Of a stretch of 64,000 nucleotides of DNA, positions 32,940-42,412 are shown piece by piece. The translations under genes were made by a program, and so were the position numbers. How positions within the stretch are numbered: the first letter of the stretch is position 1; each line of letters opens with the position of its first letter. The notes beneath the pieces were generated by a model. The model was not told the origin of the DNA, made no database searches, and saw only the letters and a program-made list of their open reading frames with translations. The stretch comes from DATLMR01 sp964615905 (GTDB lineage Bacteria > Acidobacteriota > Blastocatellia > UBA7656): contig CAZTUB010000001.1 of NCBI GenBank assembly GCA_964615905.1, forward strand, positions 1 through 64,000, in the 5' to 3' direction.

Positions 32940-35639
32940 ATGCTTAAACAAAGGGTGCAGTTGCTGATCGCGGTGGTCTTCTTTCTCGTTACGGTCTCGG
33001 CGGCGCGGGCTGCCGAGACGGGCTCTGTGTCGGGAATCGTGCGGGATTCATTAGGCGCGGCGGTTGCCGAGGCGGACGTGTCGCTGCTGAACGCGCGGCG
33101 CGCGACCGTCGGGAACGCCAGAACGGATGCGGACGGCCATTTTGTCATACGAAACATTCCCGTCGGAGGCTACCTGCTCGTCGTCACTTCGGCGGGGTTC
33201 ACGGAGCGGCGTATCGCCGTCGATCTTCGCGTCACAAACGGGAACCCTATCGAGGTGACGCTTGAGCCCAGGGCCGCGAGCGAAGAGGTCAGCGTTACGG
33301 CAAACCTCGGCAACGTCGAAAGCGTTGAGACAATATCGCAGCAGGTCAACGTCATCGGCGAGCGCGACATCGATGAGCGCGCCAAGACGGTCGTTGCACA
33401 GGTCGCGGCCGAAGAGGTCGGGATTCATTTGCAGCGGACCAGCCCGACAATCTCAGGCATAGTCGTGCGCGGCGTTACGGGCAACAAGGTGAACGTCTTT
33501 GTTGACGGCGTTCGCTTTTCTACTTCGGCGCAGCGTGGCGGCATCTCGACATTTCTGAACCTGCTCGACCCGTCCTTCCTGCAAGCCGTAGAAGTGCTTC
33601 GCGGGCCGAACAGCGCACAATACGGCAGCGACGCCATCGGAGGCAGCGTTCAGTTCCTGTCGCGCGCGCCCGTCTTTTCGCCCGGAGGCGACAACCTGCA
33701 CGCGCGGCTCGGCGTATTCTTCAACAGCGCCGATGTAAGCTTCGGGTCGAATCTCTCGACCACTTATGCGACAGAGAATTTTGGGCTGCTTGCGTCCCTC
33801 GCGGGTCGCCGCGTAAACACGCTCAGGCCGGGCGGCGGCATCGACTCTCATAATGCGGTGACGCGTTTCTTCGGGCTGTCGTCCGATCTGGTCATCGACA
33901 ATCGCCTGCCCGACACCGCCTTCACTCAATACGGCGGGCAGCTAAAGATGAACTGGTCGCCCGCTCCCGGCTCCACTTTTATAACAAGCTACATGCGCTC
34001 GCAGCAGGACGGCGGCAAGCGATACGATCAACTGCTCGGCGGCGACGGCAACTTTATCGCCGATCTTAGAAACCTCATGAGCGATCTCTTTTATGTGAGG
34101 TATGACAGGGTCGGCGCAGGATGGCTCGACAGCTTTACGCTCACATACTCGTTCAACTCGCAGCGCGAGGAGCGCGTCAATCAGGGAGGCAACGGCAACC
34201 CGCGCGCGTCCATAAATCACGAGTACGAGCGAATAAACGTCAACGGCTTGCAGGTTTCGGCAAACAAGCTTGTGGGAGCCCGGCAGAACATACTGTTTGG
34301 CGCAGAGGTTTACAACGAGCGCATGCACGCGCCCGCGTTCGGCGTGAACCCCGTAAGCGAGGCCGTCACCCTTAGACGCCCGCGCATACCTGACAACGCG
34401 CTTTATAAGACCGGCGGCATCTATATACAGGACGTCTGGGAAGTGATGCCTAACCGCCTTCGCTTGATGGCCAACGCGCGCTATAGCGCGGCTTCCTACA
34501 GGTCGCGCGCCGAAGACTCGCCGGTCGTCGATGGGCAGAGGCTCTGGCCCGACGACTCGCTCAGAGTTTCGAGCTTCACATATCGCGCCGGCCTGGTCTT
34601 TATTCCTGTTGAAGGGCTGAGCCTTCTTGCGAATATAGGCCGGGGGTTTCGCGCGCCTCACATGACCGATCTCGGCGCGCTCGGCCTTGTCGGCACCGGG
34701 TTTGAAGTCTCCGCGAGCGAAGTCGCGGGGCTTAACGCTACCATCGGGACAACGGCGAACGAGGAGGCGGTATCGACAGATATTCCCGTAGCTCAGATCA
34801 AGCCCGAAACGAATCTGAGTTATGAATTCGGCGTCCGTTATTACACGAAGCGGTTTGACACGGACTTCGCTTTCTTTGTAAACGACATCAGCGACAACAT
34901 CGTCAAGCAAGCATTGATACTGCCGCCCGGCGCTATTGGGCTCAGGCTCGGCAGCGAGCGCATAGTCGATCAGACCACGGCGGGCGCGGTATTCGTCGAG
35001 CCGTCGTCCGGCCCCGTGCTTGTGCGCGCGAACTTCGGCAGGAACCGCATATACGGACTGGAGCACACGGCCGATCTGAAAGTGACGGACGAGTGGGCCG
35101 TGAGCACTGTGATGACATACCTGCACGTTCAGGACAAGAACGGAACGCCCGCCCCTGACGGATGGCTCAAGCTGCGCTACGAGCCGCGAGGCAAGCGGTA
35201 CTGGGTCGAGCCTTACATCCACGCGGCGACGCGCCAGCACAGGCTTTCGAGCATAGACCTGGCGGACCGCCGCACGGGAGCCGAGCGCACGCGTTCGAGC
35301 ATATCGAACTTCTTCTTTAACGGCGCGACCGCGCGCGGGCTTGTCAGCGCGGGGCCGGACGGCGTGCAGGGCAACGCGGACGACTTTCTTATCGCGACGG
35401 GCGAGACCCTGGCAGAGATTCAGCGCCGCGTGCTCGGCCCGACGCTTGAGCCATCTTCGCTTTTCACGTACGTCCCCGGTTATGTCACTTTCAATCTGCG
35501 CGGCGGCTATCGGTTTGGCGAGCGGCACGACATCGTGTTCGAATTTGAAAACATAGGCGACCGCAATTACAGGGGCGTTGACTGGGGTGTGGACGCGCCG
35601 GGTCGCGGGATTTTCGTCAGATACAATACAAGATTTTAA
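32940..35639 (+). CDS. TonB-dependent receptor with N-terminal carboxypeptidase-like domain
   Basis: This 899-residue outer-membrane protein probably imports or binds a large substrate using TonB energy. A signal peptide (about 1-24, ending ARAAE) precedes a carboxypeptidase regulatory-like domain at about 28-105 (GSVSGIVRDSLGAAVAEADV). A plug domain follows at about 130-235 (SGIVVRGVTGNKVNVFVDGV, then EVLRGPNSAQYGSDAIGGSV). The remainder is a beta barrel that ends in Phe (VRYNTRF), typical for Bam-assembled porins. No TonB box is evident after the N-domain. A repeat element starts 4 nt after its stop. Confidence 0.93.
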   Translation: MLKQRVQLLIAVVFFLVTVSAARAAETGSVSGIVRDSLGAAVAEADVSLLNARRATVGNARTDADGHFVIRNIPVGGYLLVVTSAGFTERRIAVDLRVTNGNPIEVTLEPRAASEEVSVTANLGNVESVETISQQVNVIGERDIDERAKTVVAQVAAEEVGIHLQRTSPTISGIVVRGVTGNKVNVFVDGVRFSTSAQRGGISTFLNLLDPSFLQAVEVLRGPNSAQYGSDAIGGSVQFLSRAPVFSPGGDNLHARLGVFFNSADVSFGSNLSTTYATENFGLLASLAGRRVNTLRPGGGIDSHNAVTRFFGLSSDLVIDNRLPDTAFTQYGGQLKMNWSPAPGSTFITSYMRSQQDGGKRYDQLLGGDGNFIADLRNLMSDLFYVRYDRVGAGWLDSFTLTYSFNSQREERVNQGGNGNPRASINHEYERINVNGLQVSANKLVGARQNILFGAEVYNERMHAPAFGVNPVSEAVTLRRPRIPDNALYKTGGIYIQDVWEVMPNRLRLMANARYSAASYRSRAEDSPVVDGQRLWPDDSLRVSSFTYRAGLVFIPVEGLSLLANIGRGFRAPHMTDLGALGLVGTGFEVSASEVAGLNATIGTTANEEAVSTDIPVAQIKPETNLSYEFGVRYYTKRFDTDFAFFVNDISDNIVKQALILPPGAIGLRLGSERIVDQTTAGAVFVEPSSGPVLVRANFGRNRIYGLEHTADLKVTDEWAVSTVMTYLHVQDKNGTPAPDGWLKLRYEPRGKRYWVEPYIHAATRQHRLSSIDLADRRTGAERTRSSISNFFFNGATARGLVSAGPDGVQGNADDFLIATGETLAEIQRRVLGPTLEPSSLFTYVPGYVTFNLRGGYRFGERHDIVFEFENIGDRNYRGVDWGVDAPGRGIFVRYNTRF

Positions 35640-35642
35640 GAG

Positions 35643-35731
35643 GTGACAAGTAAACAGTGACAAGTGACAAGAAAGAGTGAGCCAACGTCTCGTTTGATCC
35701 ATCTTGTCACTTGTCACTGTTTACTTGTCAC
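35643..35731. repeat. Heptad palindrome, copy A
   Basis: Positions 35643-35672 and 35702-35731 are a perfect 30-bp inverted repeat with a 29-nt spacer. Each arm is made of four 7-bp units in the order GTGACAA, GTAAACA, GTGACAA, GTGACAA, so the variant unit is mirrored. The shared core spans 35664-35710 (47 nt, GTGACAAGAAAG to CTTGTCAC). It fills most of the gap between the TonB receptor and the sortilin-type gene. In RNA it would form a very stable hairpin, which could also end or protect transcripts. Confidence 0.85.
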
Positions 35732-35751
35732 TGATAAAGGAGCGTTCGGAT

Positions 35752-38700
35752 ATGAACTTGAATAGGAGGCGTCCGCTTGCCCTCGTCATATTTGCGGCGC
35801 TGATTGTCTTCGCTTTCGCCCCGCATACGGAAGCGCAGCAGCGCGCAACAGATGAAGCTCTCTTCAAGAATTTACAGTGGCGACAGATAGGCCCGTATCG
35901 CGGGGGTCGCGTGACGGCGGTCGCGGGCATTAGCAGCCAGCCTTTCGTCTACTATTTCGGCGCGACCGGCGGCGGCGTCTGGAAGACGACCGACGGCGGG
36001 GTCAACTGGGTCCCTGTTTCCGACCAGTTTTTTAAGACAGGCTCGGTTGGCGGAATCGGCGTTAGCGAGTCCGACCCCAACGTAATTTATGTCGGTATGG
36101 GCGAATCGCCCGTTCGCGGCAACGTGTCACACGGCGACGGCGTTTACAAATCGACCGATGCGGGAAAGACGTGGAAGCACGTAGGGCTTGGCGACACTCG
36201 CCACATCGGGCGCGTGCGCGTCCACCCTCGCAACCCTGACATAGTCTACGTCGCGGCGATGGGCCACCTGTTCGGGCCGAACGAGCAGCGCGGCGTCTTT
36301 CGATCCGTCGACGGCGGCAAGAACTGGCAGAAGGTATTTTACCGGAGCGACAAGGCGGGCGCTGTCGATCTCGTGCTCGACCCGACGAACCCTAATGTTT
36401 TGTACGCGGGATTCTGGGAAGTAAAGCGCACGCCTTACAGCCTTGAGAGCGGGGGGCCGGGCGGCGGCCTTTTCAAATCGACGGACGCGGGCGATACCTG
36501 GACAGACATCACACGAAACCAGGGCCTGCCCAAAGGGCTTGTCGGAAAGATCGGCGTCACGGTTTCGCCTGTCAACCCTGAACGGGTGTGGGCCATAATC
36601 GAGGCCGAAGACGGCGGCGTCTTTCGCTCGGATAACGCGGGGCAGAGCTGGATAAAGGTGAACGAGCAGCGCAACCTGCGCCAGCGCGCGTGGTATTACA
36701 CGCGCATCTACGCAGACACACAGAACGCCGATTCGGTCTACGTGCTCAACGTGGGCTTTTACAGGTCGAACGACGGCGGCAGGACTTACACGAACATCAA
36801 CGTGCCGCACAGCGACAATCACGACCTGTGGATCGCTCCGAATGACGCGCAGCGCATGATAAACAGCAACGACGGCGGCGCGAACGTAAGCGTCAACGGC
36901 GGTCGTAGCTGGACGGAGCAGGACCAGCCAACCGCGCAGATGTACCGCGTGGCGGTCGATAACGATTTCCCTTATAACGTCTATGGCGCTCAGCAGGACA
37001 ACTCGACCGTCAAGATTGCCAGCCGCACAAACGATTTTGGTATAGACCGCATTCACTGGCACGACGTGGGAGGCTGCGAGTCGGGGTGGATCGCTCCTCA
37101 CCCGAAGAATTCAAGCATAATCTTTGCCGGATGCTACGGCGGATTCATCTCGCGCTATGATCACCGCACAGGCCAGCAGCAAGACGTAAACGTATGGCCG
37201 GATAACCCGATGGGCGCGGGCGCGGAAGCGATGCGTTACCGCTTCCAGTGGAATTTCCCTATACTCTTCTCGCCGCACGAGCCGCACGACCTCTACACCG
37301 CGGGCAACGTGCTTTTCAAATCGACAAACGAAGGCCGCAGCTGGCAGCCGATAAGCCCTGACCTGACTCGCAACGATAAATCGAAGCAGGGACCGTCGGG
37401 CGGCCCGATCACCAAGGACAACACGAGCGTCGAGTATTACGACACGATCTTTACCGTGATGGAATCGGCTTTGCAAAAGGGGGTCATCTGGACGGGCTCG
37501 GACGACGGGCTGGTCTATGTAACGCGCGACGGCGGCAAGAATTGGGACAACGTAACGCCAAGAGGCATCCCCGAATGGATACAGATTAACTCGATTGAAG
37601 CGTCGCCCCACGCGGTCGGCACAGCCTATGTCGCCGCGACCATGTACAAGTCGGACGATTTCCGACCCTACCTTTACAAGACGTCGGATTTCGGTAAGAC
37701 CTGGAAGAAGATCACCACGGGCATACCCGACGGCGCGTTTACACGAGTCATTCGCGAAGACCCGGGTCGCCAGGGTCTGCTCTACGCGGGAACCGAAACA
37801 GGGATGTATGTCTCGTTCAACGACGGCGAGGCCTGGCAGTCGCTCCAACTGAACCTCCCCGTAGTGCCGATCACGGACCTTGTCCTGCACAAACGCGACA
37901 AAGACCTCATCGCGGCGACGCAGGGCCGTTCGTTCTACGTGCTCGACGATACGACAGTGCTTCACCAGATGGCCGACGTGGCGAGGGCGGACGTTTACCT
38001 GTTCAAACCCGAAGACGCATACCGCACGCAGGGTTTCGGCGGGCCGCTTCCGGCGGAAGCGACCGTTGGACAGAACCCGCCGAACGGCGCGGTGATCTAC
38101 TATTACTTGAAGGAGAAGCCTAAGGGCGAGGTGTCGATTGAGCTTCTGGATTCTTCGGGCAAGCTGGTTCGCAAGTACACTGGCAGGGCCGACGCTCCCG
38201 CGCCGGCGCAAGGCCAGGGGTTCGGAGGCGGGCAGCCGCGCGTCGGGGTCGAAGCCGGGTTGAACCGCTTTGTCCTCGACCCAAGGTACGCGGACGCCGT
38301 AGGGTTCCCCGGCTTGATTATGTGGGCAGGCACGCTTCAAGGACCGCGCGCGGTCCCCGGCGCATACCAGGTGCGGCTGACGGTTGACGGCAAGACGCAG
38401 ACGCAAACTTTCGAGTACAAGAAAGACCCGCGCCTCGACGCGACTGCTGCGGACTTTGCCAAGCAGTTCGATCTGCTCATAAAGATTCGAGACAAGGTGA
38501 CAGAGACTCACCAGGCGATACTCGAAATCCGCGACGTGCGAAAACAGGTCGAAGAGATCACCAACCGCGTGAAAGACGACCCCAAAGGCAAGGCGATAGC
38601 GGACGCAGCAAAATCGCTCAACGCGAAGATGACGGCGGTCGAAGAGGCTCTGTACCAGACGAAGAACCAGAGCAATCAGGACCCGCTGAACTACCCGATC

Positions 38701-38934
38701 AGGTTGAACAACAAGATGGCCGCACTGACCGGCGTAGTCTCAAGCGCCGACGCGGCCCCGACCGAGCAGGCTTACGCCGTTTACGAAGACATCGCGGCAA
38801 AGATCAACGCGGAGCTTTCAAAGCACGACCAGATCATGAAGACGGATTTGCCCGCCTTCAACAGGCTTGTCCGCGAGGCGGATTTCCCGGCGGTGATCGT
38901 GAAGCCTAAGCCCGCGACGGGCGCGACCCGCTAA
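35752..38934 (+). CDS. Secreted sortilin/VPS10-type BNR beta-propeller protein
   Basis: This 1060-residue protein has a signal peptide (about residues 1-29). It starts its mature part with WRQIGPYRGGRVTAVAGIS, typical of glycosyl hydrolase-like VPS10 proteins in acidobacteria and Bacteroidetes. Repeated blades follow with GGGVWKTTDGGVNW, SVDGGKNWQK, STDAGDTWTD and similar Asp-box units. The last 250 residues leave the propeller and form a helical domain. No glycosidase residues are identifiable, and binding or proteolysis-related roles are equally possible. AAGGAG precedes the ATG at 35752. The earlier in-frame start (35704) would lie inside the repeat copy A. Confidence 0.85.
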   Translation: MNLNRRRPLALVIFAALIVFAFAPHTEAQQRATDEALFKNLQWRQIGPYRGGRVTAVAGISSQPFVYYFGATGGGVWKTTDGGVNWVPVSDQFFKTGSVGGIGVSESDPNVIYVGMGESPVRGNVSHGDGVYKSTDAGKTWKHVGLGDTRHIGRVRVHPRNPDIVYVAAMGHLFGPNEQRGVFRSVDGGKNWQKVFYRSDKAGAVDLVLDPTNPNVLYAGFWEVKRTPYSLESGGPGGGLFKSTDAGDTWTDITRNQGLPKGLVGKIGVTVSPVNPERVWAIIEAEDGGVFRSDNAGQSWIKVNEQRNLRQRAWYYTRIYADTQNADSVYVLNVGFYRSNDGGRTYTNINVPHSDNHDLWIAPNDAQRMINSNDGGANVSVNGGRSWTEQDQPTAQMYRVAVDNDFPYNVYGAQQDNSTVKIASRTNDFGIDRIHWHDVGGCESGWIAPHPKNSSIIFAGCYGGFISRYDHRTGQQQDVNVWPDNPMGAGAEAMRYRFQWNFPILFSPHEPHDLYTAGNVLFKSTNEGRSWQPISPDLTRNDKSKQGPSGGPITKDNTSVEYYDTIFTVMESALQKGVIWTGSDDGLVYVTRDGGKNWDNVTPRGIPEWIQINSIEASPHAVGTAYVAATMYKSDDFRPYLYKTSDFGKTWKKITTGIPDGAFTRVIREDPGRQGLLYAGTETGMYVSFNDGEAWQSLQLNLPVVPITDLVLHKRDKDLIAATQGRSFYVLDDTTVLHQMADVARADVYLFKPEDAYRTQGFGGPLPAEATVGQNPPNGAVIYYYLKEKPKGEVSIELLDSSGKLVRKYTGRADAPAPAQGQGFGGGQPRVGVEAGLNRFVLDPRYADAVGFPGLIMWAGTLQGPRAVPGAYQVRLTVDGKTQTQTFEYKKDPRLDATAADFAKQFDLLIKIRDKVTETHQAILEIRDVRKQVEEITNRVKDDPKGKAIADAAKSLNAKMTAVEEALYQTKNQSNQDPLNYPIRLNNKMAALTGVVSSADAAPTEQAYAVYEDIAAKINAELSKHDQIMKTDLPAFNRLVREADFPAVIVKPKPATGATR

Positions 38935-38937
38935 ACC

Positions 38938-38968
38938 GTATGGGGCAGGCAAGAGCGCTGCCCCATAC
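38938..38968. terminator. Terminator after the sortilin-type gene
   Basis: GTATGGGGCAG (38938-38948) pairs perfectly with CTGCCCCATAC (38958-38968) around a 9-nt loop. It starts right after the stop codon and is followed by AATTATTTCTC. The 11-bp GC-rich stem with a T-rich tail fits a rho-independent terminator for plus-strand transcription. Confidence 0.7.
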
Positions 38969-39019
38969 AATTATTTCTCAAAGTGGACTAATCGCGGCGG
39001 ATTTTATAAGGTGTAGATT

Positions 39020-39523
39020 ATGGCACAGCAGAATACATTCGATGTGGTTTCTAAAGTTGATATGGCCGAGGTGAAGAACGCCGTCAACCAGGCCCTGAAA
39101 GAGGTCCAACAGCGTTACGATTTCAAAGGCACAAACTCCGACATAAAGCTCGACGAGAAAGATCACAAGATAACGCTTGAAACCGCGAGCGAGTTTACCT
39201 TGAAGTCGTTAAATGACGTGCTTCAGCAGAAGATGGTACGTCGCAACGTATCTTTGAAAGCTCTCGATTACGGAAAGATCGAGCCCGCCGCTAAAGACAG
39301 CGTTCGCCAGGTGGTCACTTTGCAGCAGGGCATCCCGATGGAGAAAGCGCGCGAGATCGTAAAATATATCAAGGATACGAAGCTGCGGGTTCAGGCCGCG
39401 ATCAACGGCGACTTTGTGCGCGTGACGGGCAAGGACCGCGACACGCTTCAAGAGGTCATCGCCGCGCTCAAGGCGAAAGATTTCGGCATAGACATGCAGT
39501 TTACGAATTATCGCACGAATTAA
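39020..39523 (+). CDS. yajQ: YajQ-family nucleotide-binding protein
   Basis: This 167-residue cytoplasmic protein matches YajQ along its length. Features are DVVSKVDMAEVKNAVNQALK, QQRYDFKGTNSDIKLDEKD, LQQKMVRRNVSLKALDYG and the ending KDFGIDMQFTNYR. YajQ proteins bind nucleotides, and some bind cyclic di-GMP and affect gene expression. It stands between the sortilin-type gene and the S9 peptidase, with its own upstream terminator, so it is probably transcribed from a nearby promoter. The start ATG follows AAGG. Confidence 0.93.
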   Translation: MAQQNTFDVVSKVDMAEVKNAVNQALKEVQQRYDFKGTNSDIKLDEKDHKITLETASEFTLKSLNDVLQQKMVRRNVSLKALDYGKIEPAAKDSVRQVVTLQQGIPMEKAREIVKYIKDTKLRVQAAINGDFVRVTGKDRDTLQEVIAALKAKDFGIDMQFTNYRTN

Positions 39524-39568
39524 CTATCGGCCTTCTCGTTAAGACTAAAAGCTCAGGAGACTTTTCAC

Positions 39569-42325
39569 ATGCGAAGATCGTTCGTCGTTCTTTGTTTGCT
39601 CGCCGCTCTGTTGCAGGGCCAGGTTTACGGCCAATCGCAGCCCACGCCTGTCCCGGCGCAAGACCCGAAGTGGTCTGTCGACGACGTGATTATGGTAGAA
39701 AACGCGGGCGGGTTTCAGATTTCGCCCGACAGCCGCTGGGTGGTCTGGGTCAAGAGCGTCCCCGATAAGGAAAAGAACGGCCGCATACAAAACCTGATCT
39801 TATCGAGCCTGACAGAGAAGAAAGAGATCGAGCTGACGCGCGGGACCGAAAACAGCTTCAACCCCAAGTGGTCGCCCGACGGACAGATGATAGGGTTTAT
39901 CTCAACTCGCCCTTCGCCCAAGGCGAAGCCCGCCGCCCCCGAAGGCGCGACAGAAGAAGGGCCGCGCCCGCAGGTGTGGCTCATCAACCCCTCAGGCGGC
40001 GAAGCCTGGGCCGTGACGGAGTTTGTGCGCGGGGTGTCAAACTTTGAATGGATGGACGGCGATACAATCGTCTTTGCCGCGCAAGAAGACCCGTCGCTTT
40101 ACGAGAACGTCATCAAGGAGAAGAAAGACACCACTGTGCTGGTCGAAGACGAGCAGCACGCGCCGCCTGTCCGGCTATTCAAGTTCTCGATAAAAGCGAA
40201 GAAATTCACGCGCCTGACCGACAACGCAGACCGCATACAGTATTTCAGCGTATCGGGCGACGGGACGAAAGCCGTCACGGTTCACGACCGCAGCCTGCGT
40301 TATGTTTTTGACAACAAGGTGAAGCCGGTCGTCTTTCTTTACGACCTTCGGACGGGCGAGCGCAGGCAGATATTCGAAGCGCGCACCTTTAACGTCAGCA
40401 GCGTGCGCTGGGCGCGCAACGGGCGCGGATTCTACGTGACGAGCGAGTTTACCAATCACCCGGAATATGTGAACGCGACCGTGACGCACCTGTACTATTA
40501 CGACCTCGCTACAAACGCGCCGTCAAAGATAGATCTCGATTGGGAGAACGGGCTGGCAAGCGATATGGATGTGACCGCAGACGGGTTTATCGCGTTGATG
40601 GCGGCGGGCGCGCGAAACAGGCTCGCTCGCTACAGGAGAGACGGCAACGCGTGGCGGCGAGAGTGGGTGACGGGCGACCACGCCGCGAACATATTCGGCA
40701 TCGAGATGGGCAAAGACAACCGGACGCTTGTTTACTCTTACTCGACCGCCTCGACGCCTACGCAATGGTATCGCGCCCGGCTCGCGGACAGTCGCATAGA
40801 GACGCCAGCGCAGGTGACGGAGATCAACCAGCACTTCAAAAAGAAGACCATCGCTAAAACGGAAGTCGTCAGGTGGAAGGGCGCGCTTGATGAGGAGGTC
40901 GAAGGCATACTCTATTACCCGCACAATTACGAGGCGGGCAAGAAGTACCCGCTTGTGGTTATGATTCACGGCGGACCGGCGAGCCTCGACATGGACGAGT
41001 GGGACGAGTCGTTTTATTACCCCGCGAACATGATGAACCAGCGCGGGGCGTTCGTGCTGAAGCCCAACTATCACGGCAGCTCGAACTACGGGCTGAAGTT
41101 TGTCGAATCAATAGGCGGCGGCAAGTACTACGACCTTGAAGTGCCCGACATAGAAAAAGGGGTAGACTGGCTGATCTCGCGCAACCTTATCGACCCGGAC
41201 AAGCTGGGCGTAATGGGGTGGTCGAACGGCGCGATATTGACGACGGCGCTGACCGTAGAGACTACGCGGTACAAAGTGGCGGCGGCGGGAGCGGGCGATG
41301 TCGAGTGGGCCAGCGACTGGGGTAACGCGCACTTCGGCGCATCGTTTGACAACTACTATTTCGGCAAGTCGCCGCTCGAAGACCCGCAGCTTTACATAAA
41401 CAAATCGCCGTTTTATAAGCTCGACCGCGTTCGCACGCCGACGATAATCTTCTTTGGGACCGAAGACACGAACGTGCCGACGCAGCAAGGGTGGATGCAT
41501 TACCGCGCGCTTCAACAGCTTGGCAAGACGGACGTGCGGTTCCTGCTCTTTCCGGGCGAAAAGCACGGGCCGCAAAAACTGGTCCATCAACGGCGGAAGC
41601 TCGAAGAGGAACTGGCCTGGTTCGACCGCTACCTCTTCAAGACTTTGAAAGAAGAGAACGAAGCTTTCAAGCCGGACTCGCCGCTGGCAATCGCGCTCAG
41701 GCTGAAGGCGGCGCGGGCGGACGGCCTGAGGTACGGGCGCGTCGTAAAGGGCAAGCTCATCCCTGAAACGGTCAAGCAAGGCGCGGTCGAGCTTGGCCGG
41801 TTCGAGGTGACTCGCGCGCAGTATGCGGAGTTTGACCGGAGCTACAAGGTCGAGCCGGGCAAAGAGAACTTCCCGGCAAACAACATCACCTTCGAGCAGG
41901 CGCGCGCCTACGTGGACTGGCTCGGCAAGCTGACAGGCGAGCCTTATCGTCTGGTCACAGAGGGCGAAGCCGATCAGATTTACGCCACGCCCGCCGGGCC
42001 TGAAAACACGCTCGACTACTGGGCGGGTTATTCGGTGAACCCGGACGACGCGGCGCGGCTCAGAGCGAAGATCGCGGAGCTTGGCAACACGGCTTCGCTT
42101 CTCAAAGAGGTCGGCAGCTTCAAAGGCACGGGCTCGGATGAGATGGTCTTTGACCTCGGCGGCAACGTGGCCGAGTGGGTCGTGGGCCGCGACGGGGCGG
42201 GACGCCTTGTCGGGGGGAGCGCCGACACGCCCGTCGATGCAAAGTTCCGCAACCAGCGCGTGGGCGACGACTACAGAGGCTTCCGCGTGGCGAAGGGACC
42301 TGCTAGGGTAAACAGTGACAAGTGA
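39569..42325 (+). CDS. S9-family serine peptidase fused to a formylglycine-generating-enzyme-like domain
   Basis: This 918-residue exported protein has a signal peptide (about residues 1-21). A beta-propeller of WD40-like type occupies about 35-420. A prolyl-oligopeptidase domain follows with Ser552 in GWSNGA, Asp633 in FGTEDTNVP and His666 in GEKHG. The C-terminal part, about 735-915, reads like the FGE-sulfatase/SUMF1 domain: VTRAQYAEFD, ARAYVDWLGKLTGEPYRLVT, DLGGNVAEWV, GGSAD and YRGFRVAK. The two active cysteines of true FGE are not visible, so it may be a binding module, as in many SUMF1-like proteins. The final residues NSDK and the stop codon are encoded by repeat copy B. Confidence 0.9.
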   Translation: MRRSFVVLCLLAALLQGQVYGQSQPTPVPAQDPKWSVDDVIMVENAGGFQISPDSRWVVWVKSVPDKEKNGRIQNLILSSLTEKKEIELTRGTENSFNPKWSPDGQMIGFISTRPSPKAKPAAPEGATEEGPRPQVWLINPSGGEAWAVTEFVRGVSNFEWMDGDTIVFAAQEDPSLYENVIKEKKDTTVLVEDEQHAPPVRLFKFSIKAKKFTRLTDNADRIQYFSVSGDGTKAVTVHDRSLRYVFDNKVKPVVFLYDLRTGERRQIFEARTFNVSSVRWARNGRGFYVTSEFTNHPEYVNATVTHLYYYDLATNAPSKIDLDWENGLASDMDVTADGFIALMAAGARNRLARYRRDGNAWRREWVTGDHAANIFGIEMGKDNRTLVYSYSTASTPTQWYRARLADSRIETPAQVTEINQHFKKKTIAKTEVVRWKGALDEEVEGILYYPHNYEAGKKYPLVVMIHGGPASLDMDEWDESFYYPANMMNQRGAFVLKPNYHGSSNYGLKFVESIGGGKYYDLEVPDIEKGVDWLISRNLIDPDKLGVMGWSNGAILTTALTVETTRYKVAAAGAGDVEWASDWGNAHFGASFDNYYFGKSPLEDPQLYINKSPFYKLDRVRTPTIIFFGTEDTNVPTQQGWMHYRALQQLGKTDVRFLLFPGEKHGPQKLVHQRRKLEEELAWFDRYLFKTLKEENEAFKPDSPLAIALRLKAARADGLRYGRVVKGKLIPETVKQGAVELGRFEVTRAQYAEFDRSYKVEPGKENFPANNITFEQARAYVDWLGKLTGEPYRLVTEGEADQIYATPAGPENTLDYWAGYSVNPDDAARLRAKIAELGNTASLLKEVGSFKGTGSDEMVFDLGGNVAEWVVGRDGAGRLVGGSADTPVDAKFRNQRVGDDYRGFRVAKGPARVNSDK

Positions 42326-42391
42326 CAAGTGACAGGTGACAAGAAAGATAAGAGGCGAGGCAACGGTCTAGCCTTCCTTGTCACCTGTCAC
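42309..42391. repeat. Heptad palindrome, copy B, overlapping a stop codon
   Basis: The left arm holds five 7-bp units (GTAAACA, GTGACAA twice, GTGACAG, GTGACAA) starting near 42309. The right arm has only the inner two, with the same GTGACAG variant mirrored. GTGACAGGTGACAAG at 42329-42343 pairs with 42377-42391. The 49-nt core spans 42336-42384. The first units encode the last residues and the TGA stop of the S9 peptidase gene. Confidence 0.82.
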
Positions 42392-42412
42392 CTCTTAAAG
42401 GACACACCAGAT

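Noticed and set aside
33942..35717. 591-codon antisense frame over the TonB receptor
   Set aside because: No family pattern; its start lies in repeat copy A.
35704..35751. Earlier start for the sortilin-type gene
   Set aside because: The added residues would be encoded by the repeat and precede the signal peptide; the 35752 ATG has its own AAGGAG.
37111..38511. 466-codon antisense frame over the sortilin-type gene
   Set aside because: Arg/Val-rich shadow without recognisable domains.
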